A stretch of DNA of 5,115 nt, taken from assembly GCA_035513175.1 (NCBI GenBank), contig DATKCN010000198.1, forward strand, positions 1 to 5,115, read 5' to 3'. The notes beneath the pieces were generated by a model. It had not been told where the DNA came from, ran no database searches, and saw only the letters and a program-made list of their open reading frames with translations. This stretch comes from DATKCN01 sp035513175. Lineage in GTDB: Bacteria > Chloroflexota > Chloroflexia > Thermomicrobiales > CFX8. Numbering within the stretch: position 1 is the first letter of the stretch; each line of letters starts with the position of its first letter. Shown here in pieces: positions 4,980 to 5,115 of the stretch. The position numbers were made by a program, and so were the translations under genes.

Positions 4980-5115
4980 ATGAAACCGGTAGAAATTCGC
5001 GGCATGAGTGACGATCAGATCGAGGAGGCCATCGACGAGCTGCGTGAAGAGTGGCGGAAGCTGCGTTTCGATGACGCGGTCGGTCGCCTGACCCACACAA
5101 AGCGCATGCTTTGTG
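4980..5115 (+). CDS. rpmC: 50S ribosomal protein L29, N-terminal part (runs off window)
   Basis: Forty-five codons are visible from ATG 4980 with no stop before the window edge. MKPVEIRGMSDDQIEEAIDE followed by LREEWRKLRF is the first L29 helix, and GRLTHTKRML opens the second, where the family has a G-x-L-x-x-T-x-R pattern. L29 is a small helical hairpin of 60-70 residues near the tunnel exit, beside L23. The start is supported by GGAGG (4967-4971) inside the rplP coding end, 8 nt upstream, and by the 3-nt gap to the rplP stop. Position after rplP is the conserved order, so rpsQ would be expected next. The ORF is short, but motif and context make the call firm. Confidence 0.93.
   Translation, partial: MKPVEIRGMSDDQIEEAIDELREEWRKLRFDDAVGRLTHTKRMLC

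Noticed and set aside
1..5115. A hidden novel system such as a mobile element, defence gene, CRISPR array, or inserted gene.
   Set aside because: All coding sequence is accounted for by universally conserved tuf and S10-operon genes with short gaps; no extra gene, repeat array, insertion or frameshift is visible.

Overview
This window is a ribosomal-protein gene cluster of a bacterium: the 3' end of tuf followed by most of the S10 operon, all on the + strand. The order is tuf (partial) - rpsJ - rplC - rplD - rplW - rplB - rpsS - rplV - rpsC - rplP - rpmC (partial). This is the conserved bacterial order, and every gene is recognisable from family signature motifs. The DNA is clearly GC-rich. 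The protein sequences, for example the S10 N-terminus (QKIRIRLKAYDHKILDQSA) and the EF-Tu C-terminus, look to me most like Chloroflexota (possibly Thermomicrobia-like). That is an impression from memory, not a search, so the phylum is tentative.

Layout: EF-Tu C-terminal coding (2-181) ends 15 nt before rpsJ (197-517). A 116-nt gap, the longest non-coding stretch here, separates rpsJ from rplC (634-1272). rplD (1308-1943), rplW (1953-2258) and rplB (2279-3109) follow with short gaps. After a 44-nt gap come rpsS (3154-3438), rplV (3474-3812) and rpsC (3814-4488), which start with GTG, GTG and TTG respectively. Then come rplP (4521-4976) and the first 45 codons of rpmC (4980 to the window end). 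No gene-free stretch reaches 300 bases. I see no tRNA, rRNA, mobile element, CRISPR array, promoter or intrinsic terminator.

The genes work together as one transcription unit. EF-Tu delivers aminoacyl-tRNA to the ribosome. S10, S19 and S3 build the head of the 30S subunit. L3, L4, L23, L2, L22, L16 and L29 are 50S proteins: L2, L3 and L16 lie near the peptidyl-transferase centre, L4 and L22 line the exit tunnel, and L23 and L29 surround its mouth. Most genes have a clear Shine-Dalgarno (SD) motif, and in several places the upstream stop codon overlaps or adjoins it, which suggests translational coupling.

I did not find an undescribed system. The items most worth checking are the rpsJ-rplC gap, which contains a hairpin and mutually exclusive pairings that include the rplC SD; the run of three consecutive non-ATG starts; a tandem-repeat hairpin before rpsS; and a C-terminal extension on L16.
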